This document shows positions 42,501-57,600 of a DNA stretch of 64,000 bases, one piece after another. The DNA is taken from the NCBI RefSeq assembly GCF_003086295.3, contig NW_027255461.1:62001-126000 (forward strand), in the 5' to 3' direction. The notes beneath the pieces were generated by a model. It was given only the letters and a program-made list of their open reading frames with translations. It made no database searches and was not told the DNA's origin. The translations under genes and the position numbers were made by a program. How positions within the stretch are numbered: position 1 is the first letter of the stretch; every line of letters starts with the position of its first letter. The stretch is from Arachis hypogaea (taxonomy: Eukaryota; Streptophyta; Magnoliopsida; Fabales; Fabaceae).

Positions 42501-45500
42501 TTTTTTAAAATTTTAAAATTTTAAATTTTTTTTTTTTTATTCACCGGATAATGCTACACCTGGACACTTGACTATTTTTGGTTGCACTTATTCACAAATT
42601 AAGAATAAATTAATTTTAAAATTTTTCAATTATTATTTTTTTGTATATTGTTAGAATTTTTTATTTTTCTACTACTAGAAAAAAATTTTCTTTGTTTAAA
42701 AAGTAAAAAAGAAAATAATAAATTTACAAATTTGTTGTTTACTAGATATTGCTGGACTTTATTTTACTTTTATAATGTAAAAAATAATTTAATCATATAA
42801 TTTAAAAATTCAAAAATAAAAAATTTAGTTTATAAAAATTTTAAATTTTTTAATAATATTTTTTACTTTTTATTCACCGAAAAATGCTACATCCGGATAG
42901 TTGACTTTTTTTGCTACACCTGTTCACAAATTAAGAATAAATTACTTAAAAAAATTTAAAATTTTTCAATTTTTCTAATTTTTGTATATTGTTGGAATTT
43001 TTTTCTTCTATTATTAGAAAAGAACTTATTTTTTTATTTTAAAATTAAAAAATAATAAATTTACAGATCTGTTATTTACTTGATATTGCTAGACTTTATT
43101 TTATTTTTCTAATTTAAATAAAAAAATTTAATCTCATAATATAAAAAAAATTTAGTTATTAAAATTTTAATTTTTTTCAAAATATTTTTTATTCACCGGA
43201 TAATGGTACACCCAGACACTTGACTTTTTTTTACTACACTTGTTCACCCATTAAGAATAAATTAATTTTAAAAATTTTAATTTTTTATTTTTTAGATATT
43301 GTTAAATTTTTTCTATTTTACTATTAGAAAAAAATTTATTTTTTTGTTTAAAATTAAAAAAAATAATAAATTTATAGATCTGATGTTTACTAGATATTGT
43401 TGGACATTATTTTATTTTTCTAATTTAGATAAAAAAATTTAATCTTATAATTTAAAAATTCAAAATTAAAAAATTTAGTTTTTTAAAATTTTAAAATTTT
43501 TAAATTTTTTTATTTTTTATTCACGGATAATGCTACACCTGGACACTTGACTATTTTTGTTGACTTATTCACAAATTAAGAATAAATTAATTTTAAAATT
43601 TTTCAATTATTATTTTTTTGTATATTGTTGAATTTTTTATTTTTCTACTACTAGAAAAAATTTTCTTTGTTTAAAAAGTAAAAAAGAAAATAATAAATTT
43701 ACAAATTTGTTGTTTACTAGATATTGCTGGACTTTATTTTACTTTTATAATGTAAAAAATAATTTAATCATATAATTTAAAAATTCAAAAATAAAAAATT
43801 TAGTTATAAAAATTTTAAATTTTTTAATAATATTTTTTACTTTTTATTCACCGAAAAATGCTACATCCGGATAGTTGACTTTTTTTGCTACACCTGTTCA
43901 CAAATTAAGAATAAATTACTTAAAAAATTTAAAATTTTTCAATTTTTCTAATTTTTGTATATTGTTGGAATTTTTTTCTTCTATTATTAGAAAAGAACTT
44001 ATTTTTTTATTTTAAAATTAAAAAATAATAAATTTACAGATCTGTTATTTACTTGATATTGCTAGACTTTATTTTATTTTTTAATTTAAATAAAAAATTT
44101 AATCTCATAATATAAAAAAAATTAGTTATTAAAATTTTAATTTTTTTCAAAATATTTTTTATTCACCGGATAATGGTACACCCAGACACTTGACTTTTTT
44201 TTACTACACTTGTTCACCCATCAAGAATAAATTAATTTTAAAAATTTTAATTTTTTATTTTTTAGATATTGTTATAATTTTTTCTATTTTACTATTAGAA
44301 AAAATTTATTTTTTTGTTTAAAATTAAAAAAAATAATAAATTTATAGATCTGATGTTTACTAGATATTGTTGGACATTATTTTATTTTTCTAATTTAGAT
44401 AAAAAAATTTAATCTTATAATTTAAAAATTCAAAATTAAAAAATTTAGTTTTTTAAAATTTTTAAAATTTTTAAATTTTTTTATTTTTTATTCACGGATA
44501 ATGCTACACCTGGACACTTGACTATTTTTTGTTGCACTTATTCACAAATTAAGAATAAATTAATTTTAAAATTTTTCAATTATTATTTTTTTGTATATTG
44601 TTGAATTTTTTATTTTTCTACTACTAGAAAAAAATTTTCTTTGTTTAAAAAGTAAAAAAGAAAATAATAAATTTACAAATTTGTTGTTTACTAGATATTG
44701 CTGGACTTTATTTTACTTTTATAATGTAAAAAATAATTTAATCATATAATTTAAAAATTCAAAAATAAAAATTTAGTTTATAAAAATTTTAAATTTTTTA
44801 ATAATATTTTTTACTTTTTATTCACCGAAAAATGCTACATCCGGACAGTTGACTTTTTTTGCTACACCTGTTCACAAATTAAGAATAAATTACTTAAAAA
44901 AATTTAAAATTTTTCAATTTTTCTAATTTTTGTAAATTGTTGGAATTTTTTTCTTCTATTATTAGAAAAGAACTTATTTTTTTATTTTAAAAATTAAAAA
45001 ATAATAAATTTACAGATCTGTTATTTACTTGATATTGCTAGACTTTATTTTATTTTTATAATTTAAATAAAAAAATTTAATCTCATAATATAAAAAAAAT
45101 TAGTTATTAAAATTTTTAATTTTTTTCAAAATATTTTTTATTCACCGGATAATGGTACACCCAGACACTTGACTTTTTTTTACTACACTTGTTCACCCAT
45201 TAAGAATAAATTAATTTTAAAAATTTTCAATTTTTTATTTTTTAGATATTGTTAGAATTTTTTCTATTTGTACTATTATAAAAAAATTTATTTTTTTGTT
45301 TAAAATTAAAAAAAATAATAAATTTATAGATCTGATGTTTACTAGATATTGTTGGACATTATTTTATTTTTCTAATTTAGATAAAAAAATTTAATCTTAT
45401 AATTTAAAAATTCAAAATTAAAAAATTTAGTTTTTTAAAATTTTAAATTTTAAATTTTTTTTATTTTTTATTCACCGGATAATGCTACACCTGGACACTT

Positions 45501-48500
45501 GACTATTTTTGGTTGCACTTATTCACAAATTAAGAATAAATTAATTTTAAAATTTTTCAATTATTATTTTTTTGTATATTGTTAGAATTTTTTATTTTTC
45601 TACTACTAGAAAAAAATTTTCTTTGTTTAAAAAGTAAAAAAGAAAATAATAAATTTACAAATTTGTTGTTTACTAGATATTGCTGGACTTTATTTTACTT
45701 TTATAATGTAAAAAATAATTTAATCATATAATTTAAAAATTCAAAAATAAAAAATTTAGTTTATAAAAATTTTAAATTTTTTAATAATATTTTTTACTTT
45801 TTATTCACCGAAAAATGCTACATCCGGACAGTTGACTTTTTTTGCTACACCTGTTCACAAATTAAGAATAAATTACTTAAAAAAATTTAAAATTTTTCAA
45901 TTTTTCTAATTTTTGTAAATTGTTGGAATTTTTTTCTTCTATTATTAGAAAAGAACTTATTTTTTTATTTTAAAAATTAAAAAATAATAAATTTACAGAT
46001 CTGTTATTTACTTGATATTGCTAGACTTTATTTTATTTTTATAATTTAAATAAAAAAATTTAATCTCATAATATAAAAAAAATTAGTTATTAAAATTTTT
46101 AATTTTTTTCAAAATATTTTTTATTCACCGGATAATGGTACACCCAGACACTTGACTTTTTTTTACTACACTTGTTCACCCATTAAGAATAAATTAATTT
46201 TAAAAATTTTCAATTTTTTATTTTTTAGATATTGTTAGAATTTTTTCTATTTGTACTATTATAAAAAAATTTATTTTTTTGTTTAAAATTAAAAAAAATA
46301 ATAAATTTATAGATCTGATGTTTACTAGATATTGTTGGACATTATTTTATTTTTCTAATTTAGATAAAAAAATTTAATCTTATAATTTAAAAATTCAAAA
46401 TTAAAAAATTTAGTTTTTTAAAATTTTAAAATTTTAAATTTTTTTTATTTTTTATTCACCGGATAATGCTACACCTGGACACTTGACTATTTTTGGTTGC
46501 ACTTATTCACAAATTAAGAATAAATTAATTTTAAAATTTTTCAATTATTATTTTTTTGTATATTGTTAGAATTTTTTATTTTTCTACTACTAGAAAAAAA
46601 TTTTCTTTGTTTAAAAAGTAAAAAAGAAAATAATAAATTTACAAATTTGTTGTTTACTAGATATTGCTGGACTTTATTTTACTTTTATAATGTAAAAAAT
46701 AATTTAATCATATAATTTAAAAATTCAAAAATAAAAAATTTAGTTTATAAAAATTTTAAATTTTTTAATAATATTTTTTACTTTTTATTCACCGAAAAAT
46801 GCTACATCCGGACAGTTGACTTTTTTTGCTACACCTGTTCACAAATTAAGAATAAATTACTTAAAAAAATTTAAAATTTTTCAATTTTTCTAATTTTTGT
46901 AATTGTTGGAATTTTTTTCTTCTATTATTAGAAAAGAACTTATTTTTTTATTTTAAAAATTAAAAAATAATAAATTTACAGATCTGTTATTTACTTGATA
47001 TTGCTAGACTTTATTTTATTTTTATAATTTAAATAAAAAAATTTAATCTCATAATATAAAAAAAATTAGTTATTAAAATTTTAATTTTTTTCAAAATATT
47101 TTTTATTCACCGGATAATGGTACACCCAGACACTTGACTTTTTTTTACTACACTTGTTCACCCATTAAGAATAAATTAATTTTAAAAATTTTCAATTTTT
47201 TATTTTTTAGATATTGTTAGAATTTTTTCTATTTGTACTATTAAAAAAAATTTATTTTTTTGTTTAAAATTAAAAAAAATAATAAATTTATAGATCTGAT
47301 GTTTACTAGATATTGTTGGACATTATTTTATTTTTCTAATTTAGATAAAAAAATTTAATCTTATAATTTAAAAATTCAAAATTAAAAAATTTAGTTTTTT
47401 AAAATTTTAAAATTTTAAATTTTTTTTATTTTTTATTCACCGGATAATGCTACACCTGGACACTTGACTATTTTTGGTTGCACTTATTCACAAATTAAGA
47501 ATAAATTAATTTTAAAATTTTTCAATTATTATTTTTTTGTATATTGTTAGAATTTTTTATTTTTCTACTACTAGAAAAAAATTTTCTTTGTTTAAAAAGT
47601 AAAAAAGAAAATAATAAATTTACAAATTTGTTGTTTACTAGATATTGCTGGACTTTATTTTACTTTTATAATGTAAAAAATAATTTAATCATATAATTTA
47701 AAAATTCAAAAATAAAAAATTTAGTTTATAAAAATTTTAAATTTTTTAATAATATTTTTTACTTTTTATTCACCGAAAAATGCTACATCCGGACAGTTGA
47801 CTTTTTTTGCTACACCTGTTCACAAATTAAGAATAAATTACTTAAAAAAATTTAAAATTTTTCAATTTTTCTAATTTTTGTATATTGTTGGAATTTTTTT
47901 CTTCTATTATTAGAAAAGAACTTATTTTTTTATTTTAAAAATTAAAAAATAATAAATTTACAGATCTGTTATTTACTTGATATTGCTAGACTTTATTTTA
48001 TTTTTATAATTTAAATAAAAAAATTTAATCTCATAATATAAAAAAAATTAGTTATTAAAATTTTTAATTTTTTTCAAAATATTTTTTATTCACCGGATAA
48101 TGGTACACCCAGACACTTGACTTTTTTTTACTACACTTGTTCACCCATTAAGAATAAATTAATTTTAAAAATTTTCAATTTTTTATTTTTTAGATATTGT
48201 TATAATTTTTTCTATTTGTACTATTAGAAAAAAATTTATTTTTTTGTTTAAAATTAAAAAAAATAATAAATTTATAGATCTGATGTTTACTAGATATTGT
48301 TGGACATTATTTTATTTTTCTAATTTAGATAAAAAAATTTAATCTTATAATTTAAAAATTCAAAATTAAAAAATTTAGTTTTTTAAAATTTTAAAATTTT
48401 AAATTTTTTTTATTTTTTATTCACCGGATAATGCTACACCTGGACACTTGACTATTTTTGGTTGCACTTATTCACAAATTAAGAATAAATTAATTTTAAA

Positions 48501-51500
48501 ATTTTCAATTATTATTTTTTTGTATATTGTTAGAATTTTTTATTTTTCTACTACTAGAAAAAATTTTCTTTGTTTAAAAAGTAAAAAAGAAAATAATAAA
48601 TTTACAAATTTGTTGTTTACTAGATATTGCTGGACTTTATTTTACTTTTATAATGTAAAAAATAATTTAATCATATAATTTAAAAATTCAAAAATAAAAA
48701 ATTTAGTTTATAAAAATTTTAAATTTTTTAATAATATTTTTTACTTTTTATTCACCGAAAAATGCTACATCCGGACAGTTGACTTTTTTTGCTACACCTG
48801 TTCACAAATTAAGAATAAATTACTTAAAAAAATTTAAAATTTTCAATTTTTCTAATTTTTGTATATTGTTGGAATTTTTTTCTTCTATTATTAGAAAAGA
48901 ACTTATTTTTTTATTTTAAAAATTAAAAATAATAAATTTACAGATCTGTTATTTACTTGATATTGCTAGACTTTATTTTATTTTTCTAATTTAAATAAAA
49001 AAATTTAATCTCATAATATAAAAAAAATTTAGTTATTAAAATTTTTAATTTTTTTCAAAATATTTTTTATTCACCGGATAATGGTACACCCAGACACTTG
49101 ACTTTTTTTTACTACACTTGTTCACCCATTAAGAATAAATTATTTTAAAAATTTTCAATTTTTTATTTTTTAGATATTGTTAGAATTTTTTCTATTTGTA
49201 CTATTAGAAAAAAATTTATTTTTTTGTTTAAAATTAAAAAAAATAATAAATTTATAGATCTGATGTTTACTAGATATTGTTGGACATTATTTTATTTTTC
49301 TAATTTAGATAAAAAAATTTAATCTTTAATTTAAAAATTCAAAATTAAAAAATTTAGTTTTTTAAAATTTTTAAAATTTTTAAATTTTTTTTTTATTCAC
49401 CGGATAATGCTACACCTGACACTTGACTATTTTTGGTTGCACTTATTCACAAATTAAGAATAAATTAATTTTAAAATTTTTCAATTATTATTTTTTTTTA
49501 TATTGTTAGAATTTTTTATTTTTCTACTACTAGAAAAAAATTTTCTTTGTTTAAAAAGTAAAAAAGAAAATAATAAATTTACAAATTTGTTGTTTACTAG
49601 ATATTGCTGGACTTTATTTTACTTTTATAATGTAAAAAATAATTTAATCATATAATTTAAAAATTCAAAAATAAAAAATTTAGTTTATAAAAATTTTAAA
49701 TTTTTTAATAATATTTTTTACTTTTTATTCACCGAAAAATGCTACATCCGGATAGTTGACTTTTTTTGCTACACCTGTTCACAAATTAAGAATAAATTAC
49801 TTAAAAAATTTAAAATTTTTCAATTTTTCTAATTTTTGTATATTGTTGGAATTTTTTTCTTCTATTATTAGAAAAGAACTTATTTTTTTATTTTTAAAAT
49901 TAAAAAATAATAAATTTACAGATCTGTTATTTACTTGATATTGCTAGACTTTATTTTATTTTTCTAATTTAAATAAAAAAATTTAATCTCATAATATAAA
50001 AAAAATTTAGTTATTAAAATTTTAATTTTTTTCAAAATATTTTTTATTCACCGGATAATGGTACACCCAGACACTTGACTTTTTTTTACTACACTTGTTC
50101 ACCCATCAAGAATAAATTAATTTTAAAAATTTTAAATTTTTTATTTTTTAGATATTGTTATAATTTTTTCTATTTTTACTATTAGAAAAAAATTTATTTT
50201 TTTGTTTAAAATTAAAAAAAATAATAAATTTATAGATCTGATGTTTACTAGATATTGTTGGACATTATTTTATTTTTCTAATTTAGATAAAAAAATTTAA
50301 TCTTATAATTTAAAAATTCAAAATTAAAAAATTTAGTTTTTTAAAATTTTTAAAATTTTTAAATTTTTTTTATTTTTTATTCACGGATAATGCTACACCT
50401 GGACACTTGACTATTTTTTGTTGTACTTATTCACAAATTAAGAATAAATTAATTTTAAAATTTTTCAATTATTATTTTTTTGTATATTGTTCGAATTTTT
50501 TATTTTTCTACTACTAGAAAAAAATTTTCTTTGTTTAAAAAGTAAAAAAGAAAATAATAAATTTACAAATTTGTTGTTTACTAGATATTGCTGGACTTTA
50601 TTTTACTTTTATAATGTAAAAAATAATTTAATCATATAATTTAAAAATTCAAAAATAAAAAATTTAGTTTATAAAAATTTTAAATTTTTTAATAATATTT
50701 TTTACTTTTTATTCACCGAAAAATGCTACATCCGGATAGTTGACTTTTTTTGCTACACCTGTTCACAAATTAAGAATAAATTACTTAAAAAAATTTAAAA
50801 TTTTTCAATTTTTCTAATTTTTGTATATTGTTGGAATTTTTTTCTTCTATTATTAGAAAAGAACTTATTTTTTTATTTTAAAATTAAAAAATAATAAATT
50901 TACAGATCTGTTATTTACTTGATATTGCTAGACTTTATTTTATTTTTCTAATTTAAATAAAAAAATTTAATCTCATAATATAAAAAAAATTTAGTTATTA
51001 AAATTTTAATTTTTTTCAAAATATTTTTTATTCACCGGATAATGGTACACCCAGACACTTGACTTTTTTTTACTACACTTGTTCACCCATCAAGAATAAA
51101 TTAATTTTAAAAATTTTAAATTTTTTATTTTTTAGATATTGTTATAATTTTTTCTATTTTTACTATTAGAAAAAAATTTATTTTTTTGTTTAAAATTAAA
51201 AAAAATAATAAATTTATAGATCTGATGTTTACTAGATATTGTTGGACATTATTTTATTTTTCTAATTTAGATAAAAAAATTTAATCTTATAATTTAAAAA
51301 TTCAAAATTAAAAAATTTAGTTTTTTAAAATTTTAAAATTTTAAATTTTTTTATTTTTTATTCACGGATAATGCTACACCTGGACACTTGACTATTTTTG
51401 TTGTACTTATTCACAAATTAAGAATAAATTAATTTTAAAATTTTTCAATTATTATTTTTTTGTATATTGTTCGAATTTTTTATTTTTCTACTACTAGAAA

Positions 51501-54500
51501 AAAATTTTCTTTGTTTAAAAAGTAAAAAAGAAAATAATAAATTTACAAATTTGTTGTTTACTAGATATTGCTGGACTTTATTTTACTTTTATAATGTAAA
51601 AAATAATTTAATCATATAATTTAAAAATTCAAAAATAAAAAATTTAGTTTATAAAAATTTTAAATTTTTTAATAATATTTTTTACTTTTTATTCACCGAA
51701 AAATGCTACATCCGGACAGTTGACTTTTTTTGCTACACCTGTTCACAAATTAAGAATAAATTACTTAAAAAAATTTAAAATTTCTCAATTTTTCTAATTT
51801 TTGTATATTGTTGGAATTTTTTTCTTCTATTATTAGAAAAGAACTTATTTTTTTATTTTAAAAATTAAAAATAATAAATTTACAGATCTGTTATTTACTT
51901 GATATTGCTAGACTTTATTTTATTTTTCTAATTTAAATAAAAAAATTTAATCTCATAATATAAAAAAAATTTAGTTATTAAAATTTTTAATTTTTTTCAA
52001 AATATTTTTTATTCACCGGATAATGGTACACCCAGACACTTGACTTTTTTTTACTACACTTGTTCACCCATTAAGAATAAATTATTTTTAAAAATTTTCA
52101 ATTTTTTATTTTTTAGATATTGTTAGAATTTTTTCTATTTGTACTATTAGAAAAAAATTTATTTTTTTGTTTAAAATTAAAAAAAATAATAAATTTATAG
52201 ATCTGATGTTTACTAGATATTGTTGGACATTATTTTATTTTTCTAATTTAGATAAAAAATTTAATCTTTAATTTAAAAATTCAAAATTAAAAAATTTAGT
52301 TTTTTAAAATTTTTAAAATTTTAAATTTTTTTTTATTCACCGGATAATGCTACACCTTGACACTTGACTATTTTTGGTTGCACTTATTCACAAATTAAGA
52401 ATAAATTAATTTTAAAATTTTTCAATTATTATTTTTTTTATATTGTTAGAATTTTTTATTTTTCTACTACTAAAAAAAATTTTCTTTATTTAAAAAGTAA
52501 AAAAGAAAATAATAAATTTACAAATTTGTTGTTTACTAGATATTGCTGGACTTTATTTTACTTTTATAATGTAAAAAATAATTTAATCATATAATTTAAA
52601 AATTCAAAAATAAAAAATTTAGTTTATAAAAATTTTAAATTTTTTAATAATATTTTTTACTTTTTATTCACCGAAAAATGCTACATCAGGATAGTTGACT
52701 TTTTTTGCTACACCTGTTCACAAATTAAGAATAAATTACTTAAAAAAATTTAAAATTTTTCAATTTTTCTAATTTTTGTATATTGTTGGAATTTTTTTCT
52801 TCTATTATTAGAAAAGAACTTATTTTTTATTTTTAAAATTAAAAAATAATAAATTTACAGATCTGTTATTTACTTGATATTGCTAGACTTTATTTTATTT
52901 TTCTAATTTAAATAAAAAAATTTAATCTCATAATATAAAAAAAATTTAGTTATTAAAATTTTAATTTTTTTCAAAATATTTTTTATTCACCGGATAATGG
53001 TACACCCAGACACTTGACTTTTTTTTACTACACTTGTTCACCCATCAAGAATAAATTAATTTTAAAAATTTTAAATTTTTTATTTTTAGATATTGTTATA
53101 ATTTTTTCTATTTTACTATTAGAAAAAAATTTATTTTTTGTTTAAAATTAAAAAAAATAATAAATTTATAGATCTGATGTTTACTAGATATTGTTGGACA
53201 TTATTTTATTTTTCTAATTTAGATAAAAAAATTTAATCTTATAATTTAAAAATTCAAAATTAAAAAATTTAGTTTTTTAAAATTTTTAAAATTTTAAATT
53301 TTTTTTTATTTTTTATTCACGGATAATGCACACCTGGACACTTGACTATTTTTTGTTGTACTTATTCACAAATTAAAATAAATTAATTTTAAAATTTTTC
53401 AATTATTATTTTTTTGTATATTGTTCGAATTTTTATTTTTCTACTACTAGAAAAAAATTTTCTTTGTTTAAAAAGTAAAAAAGAAAATAATAAATTTACA
53501 AATTTGTTGTTTACTAGATATTGCTGGACTTTATTTTACTTTTATAATGTAAAAATAATTTAATCATATAATTTAAAAATTCAAAAATAAAAAATTTAGT
53601 TTATAAAAATTTTAAATTTTTTAATAATATTTTTTACTTTTTATTCACCGAAAAATGCTACATCCGGATAGTTGACTTTTTTTGCTACACCTGTTCACAA
53701 ATTAAGAATAAATTACTTAAAGAAATTTAAAATTTTTCAATTTTTCTAATTTTTGTATATTTTTGGAATTTTTTTCTTCTATTATTAGAAAAGAACTTAT
53801 TTTTTATTTTAAAATTAAAAAATAATAAATTTACAGATCTGTTATTTACTTGATATTGCTAGACTTTATTTTATTTTTCTAATTTAAATAAAAAAATTTA
53901 ATCTCATAATATAAAAAAAATTTAGTTATTAAAATTTTAATTTTTTTCAAAATATTTTTTATTCACCGGATAATGGTACACCCAGACACTTGACTTTTTT
54001 TTACTACACTTGTTCACCCATCAAGAATAAATTAATTTTAAAAATTGTAAATTTTTTATTTTTTAGATATTGTTATAATTTTTTCTATTTTTACTATTAG
54101 AAAAAAATTTATTTTTTGTTTAAAATTAAAAAAAATAATAAATTTATAGATCTGATGTTTACTAGATATTGTTGGACATTATTTTATTTTTCTAATTTAG
54201 ATAAAAAATTTAATCTTATAATTTAAAAATTCAAAATTAAAAAATTTAGTTTTTTAAAATTTTTAAAATTTTTAAATTTTTTTTATTTTTTATTCACGGA
54301 TAATGCTACACCTGGACACTTGACTATTTTTGTTGTACTTATTCACAAATTAAGAATAAATTAATTTTAAAATTTTTCAATTATTATTTTTTGTATATTG
54401 TTCGAATTTTTTATTTTTCTACTACTAGAAAAAATTTTCTTTGTTTAAAAAGTAAAAAAGAAAATAATAAATTTACAAATTTGTTGTTTACTAGATATTG

Positions 54501-54620
54501 CTGGACTTTATTTTACTTTTATAATGTAAAAAATAATTTAATCATATAATTTAAAAATTCAAAAATAAAAAATTTAGTTTATAAAAATTTTAAATTTCTT
54601 AATAATATTTTTTACTTTTT

Positions 54621-57600
54621 ATTCACCAAAAAATGCTACACCCGGACAGTTGACTTTTTTTGCTACACCTGTTCACAAATTAAGAATAAATTACTTAAAA
54701 AAATTTAAAATTTTTCAATTTTTCAATTTTTTGTATATTTTTTGAATTTTTTTATTCTATTATTAGAAAAGAACTTATTTTGTTATTTTCAAAATTAAAA
54801 AATAATAAATTTACAGATTTGTTATTTACTAGATATTGCTACACTTTATTTTATTTCTCTAATTTAAATAAAAAAATTTAATTTCATAATATAAAAATTC
54901 AAAAATAAAAAATTTAGTTTTTTAAAATTTTTAAAATTTTTAAATTTTTTAGATTCTTTTTTATTTTTTATTCACTGGATAATGCTACACTTGGACACTT
55001 AACTTTTTTTGGTTGCACTTGTACACAGATTAAGAATAAATTAATTTTAAAATTTTTCAATTATTTTGTTTTTTTGTATATTGTTAGAATTTTTACTTTT
55101 CTAATATTAGAAAAAAATTAATTTTTTGGTTAAAAAGTAAAAAAGAAAATAATAAATTTACAAATTTGTTGTTTACTAGATATTGCTGGACTTTATTTTA
55201 CTTTTATAATATAAAAAAATAATTTAATCATATAATTTAAAAATTCAAAAATAAAAAATTTAGTTTATAAAAATTTTAAATTTTTTAATAATATTTTTTA
55301 CTTTTTATTCACCGAAAAATTCTACATCCGGACAGTTGACTTTTTTTGCTACACCTGTTCACCAATTAAGAATAAATTACTTTAAAAATTTTAAAATTTT
55401 TCAATTTTTCTAATTTTTGTATATTTTTGGAATTTTTTTCTTCTATTATTAGAAAAGAACTTGTTTTTTTATTTTAAAAATTAAAAAATAATAAATTTAC
55501 AGATTTGTTATTTACTTGATATTGCTAGACCTTATTTTATTTTTCTAATTTAAATAAAAAAATTTAATCTCATAATATAAAAAAAACTTAGTTATTAAAA
55601 TTTTTAATTTTTTTCAAAATATTTTTTATTCACCGGATAGTGGTACACCCAGACACTTGACTTTTTTTTACTACACTTGTTCACCCATAAGAATAAATTA
55701 ATTTTAAAAATTTTCAATTTTTATTTTTAGATATTTTTAGAATTTTTTCTTTTGTACTATTAGAAAAAAATTTATTTTTTTGTTTAAAATTAAAAAAATA
55801 ATAAATTTATAGATCTGATGTTTACTAGATATTGTTGGACATTATTTTATTTTTCTAATTTAGATAAAAAAATTTAATCTTATAATTTAAAAATTCAAAA
55901 ATAAAAAATTTAGTTTTTTAAATTTTTTTTATTTTTTATTCACCGGATAATGCTACACCTGGACACTTGACTATTTTTGGTTGCACTTATTCATAAATTA
56001 AGAATAAATTAATTTTAAAATTTTTCAATTATTAATTTTTTGTATATTGTTAGAATTTTTTATTTTTCTACTATTAGAAAAAATTTTTTTTGTTTAAAAA
56101 GTAAAAAAGAAAATAATAAATTTACAAATTTGTTGTTTACTAGATATTGCTGGACTTTATTTTACTTTTATGTAAAAAATAATTTAATCATATAATTTAA
56201 AAATTCAAAAATAAAAAATTTAGTTTATAAAGATTTTAAATGTTTTAAGAATATTTTTTACTTTTTATTCACCGAAAAATGCTACACCCGGACAGTTGAC
56301 TTTTTTTGCTACACCTGTTCACAAATTAAGAATAAATTACTTTAAAAAATTTAAAATTTTTTAATTTTTCTATTTTTTGTATATTTTTGGAATTTTTTTC
56401 TTCTATTATTAGAAAAGAACTTATTTTGTTATTTTAAAAATTAAAAAATAATAAATTTACAGATTTGTTATTTACTAGATATTGCTATACTTTATTTTAT
56501 TTTCTAATTTAAATAAAAAAATTTAATTTCATAATATAAAAATTCAAAAATAAAAAATATAGTTTTTTAAAATTTTTAAATTTTTTAAATTCTTTTTTAT
56601 TTTTTATTCCCCGGATAATGCTACACCTGGACACTTAACTTTTTTTGGTTGCACTTGCACACCAATTAAGAATAAATTAATTTTAAAATTTTTCAATTAT
56701 TTTATTTTTTTGTATATTGTTAGAATTTTTATTTTTCTACTATTAGAAAAAAATTAATTTTTTTGTTTAAAAAGTAAAAAAGAAAATAATTAATTTACAA
56801 ATTTGTTGTTTACTAGATATTGCTGGACTTTATTTTACTTTTATAATATAAAAAAATAATTTAATCATATAATTTAAAAATTCAAAAATAAAAAATTTAG
56901 TTCATAAAAATTTTAAATTTTTTAATAATATTTTTTACTTTTTATTCACCAAAAATGCTACACCCGGACAGTTGATTTTTTTTGCTACACCTGTTCACAA
57001 ATTAAGAATAAATTACTTTAAAAAATTTAAAATTTTTCAATTTTTCTAATTTTTGTATATTGTTGGAATTTTTTTCTTCTATTATTAGAAAAGAACTTAT
57101 TTTTTTATTTTAAAAATTAAAAAATAAAAAATTTACAGATCTGTTATTTACTTGATATTGCTAGACTTTATTTTATTTTTTTAATTTAAATAAAAAAATT
57201 TAATCTCATAATATAAAAAAATTTAGTTATTAAAATTTTTAATTTTTTTCAAAATATTTTTTGTTCACCCGATAATGGTACACCCAGACACTTGACTTTT
57301 TTTTACTACACTTGTTCACCCATTAAGAATAAATTAATTTTAAAAATTTTCAATTTTTTAGATATTGTTAGAATTTTTTCTTTTTGTACTATTAGAAAAA
57401 AAATTATTTTTTTGTTTAAAATTAAAAAAAATAACAAATTTATAGATCTAATGTTTACTAGATATTATTGGACATTATTTTATTTTTCTAATTTAGATAA
57501 AAAAATTTAATCTTATAATTTAAAAATTCAAAAATAAAAAATTTAGTTTTTTAAAATTTTTAAATTTTTAAAATTTTTTTTATTTTTTATTCACCGGATA

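Larger units (their letters stand above)
33084..54620. repeat. Trimer HOR (B1-C-A1), about 980 bp, 22 copies
   Basis: C monomers start at 33404, 34388, 35345, 36327, 37311, 38286, 39265, 40248, 41231, 42210, 43191, 44161, 45140, 46123, 47105, 48088, 49069, 50046, 51030, 52011, 52985 and 53961, a step of about 980 bp. Each trimer is B1 (about 318 bp), C (about 330 bp) and A1 (about 331 bp), and no B2 or A2 is present. Copies are nearly identical apart from small indels in A/T runs. Private variants allow subtypes: z (TACTATTATAAAA in C), w, x (short tract before A1, about 42530, 49385 and 52325) and y (CACGGATAATG without one C, with CCCATCAAG in most C copies). The A starts at 43524, 44494, 50383, 51363, 53319 and 54292 are of the y form. 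No gene is present. Confidence 0.93.
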
